Assembly: GCA_031429355.1 (NCBI GenBank)
Contig: JANOZM010000004.1
Coordinates: 434,001-498,000 of the forward strand
DNA length: 64,000 nt
Reading direction: 5' to 3'
DNA from: JANOZM01 sp031429355
GTDB lineage: Bacteria; Pseudomonadota; Gammaproteobacteria; Burkholderiales; Burkholderiaceae_E
Shown: positions 62,912 through 64,000 of the stretch, piece after piece
How the letters are laid out: each line of letters starts with the position of its first letter
Numbering within the stretch: position 1 is the stretch's first letter
Translations under genes and position numbers: made by a program
Notes under the pieces: model-generated
Told to the model about the DNA's origin: nothing
Databases searched by the model: none
What the model saw: only the letters and a program-made list of their open reading frames with translations

Positions 62912-64000
62912 TTAGTGATGATTTGCGATTAAACTTTTACCAATAATCAATTGCTGCACTTCACTTGCACCTTCGTAAATACGCAAAGCCCGAATATCGC
63001 GATACAGCGCTTCGACTTTAAAACCAACGCGCACGCCATTGCCACCATGCATTTGCACAGCGGCATCAATTACCCGTTGTGCGTTTTCAGTGGCGGTTAG
63101 TTTTGCCATAGCCGCTTCGGTGGTGGTGCGGACTTTTTTTACATCGCGTAACCATGCAGCTCGATACGTTAGTAGGGCACCAGCTTCAATGTCAGCAGCC
63201 ATGCTGCCAATCTTGGCTTGGGTTAACTGAAAATCGCCAAGGGTCTGTCCAAACATTTTTCTATTGCTTGCGTAACTTACCGACTCGGCCAAGGCACGGC
63301 GTGCCATGCCTAATGCAGCACCAGCAACCGAAGCACGAAAAATATCAAGTGTACGCATCGCCAATTTAAAGCCACCACCGACCGAACCAATTAAAGCCGT
63401 GGCCGGGAGGTTGCAATTGTTAAACTGTAAAGTGGCTAAAGGGTGTGGTGCAATAACGTGAATCGCCTCGCTGCAATCTAGGCCCGGTGTTGTGGCGTCT
63501 ACAATAAAACAATTAAGGCCGTGGCTGCCACGCTGGCCCATGCTGGATTCATCGCGGGCAAATACGCAGTAAAAATCGGCAATGCCGCCATTGCTGATCC
63601 AGGTCTTAGTGCCGTTTAAGCGCCAGCCAGTTGCAGTGCGTTCTGCATAGCTTTCCATGGCTGCAACATCCGAGCCAGCTTGTGGTTCGCTTAACGCAAA
63701 GGCGGCGATTTTTTCGCCTCTTGCTACGGCGTTTAAATACTGTAACTGTTGTTCTGCATTGCCATCAAGCGATAGTGCACCGCTACCTAGACCCTGCATT
63801 GCAAAAGCAAAGTCGGCTAAGGGCGAATGAAATGCCAGTACCTCTCTGATAACAACTAACGCGCGTGAGTCTAGAACCGGTAATTGGCCTTCAAGTTTCG
63901 TTGTTGATGTGACCTGTGTCGTGATTGACGAAGGCGATCCTGCTGAAGTCGCAGAAGTATTTAGTGCCGGGTTTGTGCCAGAGCTGGCGCTTGGGTTAGC
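62912..64000 (-). CDS. Acyl-CoA dehydrogenase (5' end beyond the window)
   Basis: The open frame continues to the right edge with no stop, so the gene is partial. Visible parts are FAFAMQGLGSGALSL, AAFALSEPQAGSDVAAMES, WRLNGTKTWISNGGIAD and the C-terminal YRDIRALRIYEGASEVQQ with the catalytic Glu, so this one should be a functional dehydrogenase. The segment before REVLAFHSPLADFAF is an unusual Ser/Thr/Ala-rich stretch. It lies 6 bp upstream of the CoA ligase gene on the same strand and probably works in the same aromatic-CoA pathway. Confidence 0.85.
   Translation of the reverse strand, partial: ANPSASSGTNPALNTSATSAGSPSSITTQVTSTTKLEGQLPVLDSRALVVIREVLAFHSPLADFAFAMQGLGSGALSLDGNAEQQLQYLNAVARGEKIAAFALSEPQAGSDVAAMESYAERTATGWRLNGTKTWISNGGIADFYCVFARDESSMGQRGSHGLNCFIVDATTPGLDCSEAIHVIAPHPLATLQFNNCNLPATALIGSVGGGFKLAMRTLDIFRASVAGAALGMARRALAESVSYASNRKMFGQTLGDFQLTQAKIGSMAADIEAGALLTYRAAWLRDVKKVRTTTEAAMAKLTATENAQRVIDAAVQMHGGNGVRVGFKVEALYRDIRALRIYEGASEVQQLIIGKSLIANHH

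Overview
The window looks like a chromosome segment from a betaproteobacterium, probably of the order Burkholderiales. The evidence is gene content: a giant FAD/Fe-S oxidoreductase of the DUF3683 type followed by DUF971, ubiE, a Tim44-like protein and ubiJ, together with a fused PutA, TRAP transporter and aromatic-CoA genes. Base composition is moderate and TTG/GTG starts are frequent. I saw no rRNA, tRNA or CRISPR array. Genes lie on both strands in short operons.

Region by region. 0.1-0.8 kb: a Phd/VapC-type toxin-antitoxin pair with a textbook promoter. 0.8-9.6 kb: ferredoxin-NADP reductase, a TldD/PmbA protease pair, kynureninase with an arylformamidase-like hydrolase, and a bifunctional PutA. 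9.7-13.4 kb: an uncommon three-gene envelope cassette (solute-binding-like protein, lipoprotein fusing a binding domain to a VWA domain, XpaC-like membrane protein). 13.4-20.8 kb: a winged-helix regulator, a three-part TRAP transporter and a fused hydantoinase/oxoprolinase. 21.0-27.4 kb: a PEP-CTERM-like protein, then a four-gene minus-strand operon (CoA ligase, acyl-CoA-dehydrogenase-fold flavoprotein lacking the usual catalytic Glu, NicD-like hydrolase, NicX-like ring-cleaving dioxygenase) facing a flavin reductase-MarR fusion across a palindromic operator. This is the best candidate for an undescribed N-heteroaromatic pathway.

27.5-39.6 kb is accessory and decaying. It holds an intact hipB with three operators spaced exactly 50 bp, a dead hipA, a truncated efflux outer-membrane gene, a MarR-MFS pair, a beheaded quinone-reductase-like gene, scrambled fragments duplicated from the acetoacetyl-CoA synthetase gene that lies 7.6-8.0 kb away, and a broken IS91-like transposase. 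A compact bacteriocin cassette follows (CPBP protease, double-glycine precursor, peptidase-ABC exporter, HlyD adaptor), flanked by two directly repeated IS91-like 3' ends.

39.6-60.8 kb is mostly core metabolism: acetoacetyl-CoA synthetase, EVE protein, threonine deaminase, the FAD/Fe-S oxidoreductase, ubiquinone genes, transaldolase, phosphoglucose isomerase, an EamA transporter, a class II aldolase, gentisate dioxygenase, a haloperoxidase-like protein, ftsY, rsmD, coaD, a ferredoxin and an aspartic protease. The right edge (60.8-64 kb, minus strand) carries RidA, a 2-aminobenzoate-CoA-ligase-like enzyme and an acyl-CoA dehydrogenase running off the window.

A common metabolic thread is aromatic and amino-acid catabolism. 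Kynureninase plus formamidase can deliver anthranilate, which the right-edge genes could activate to 2-aminobenzoyl-CoA. Gentisate dioxygenase and the NicX/NicD pair supply two further ring-cleavage routes.
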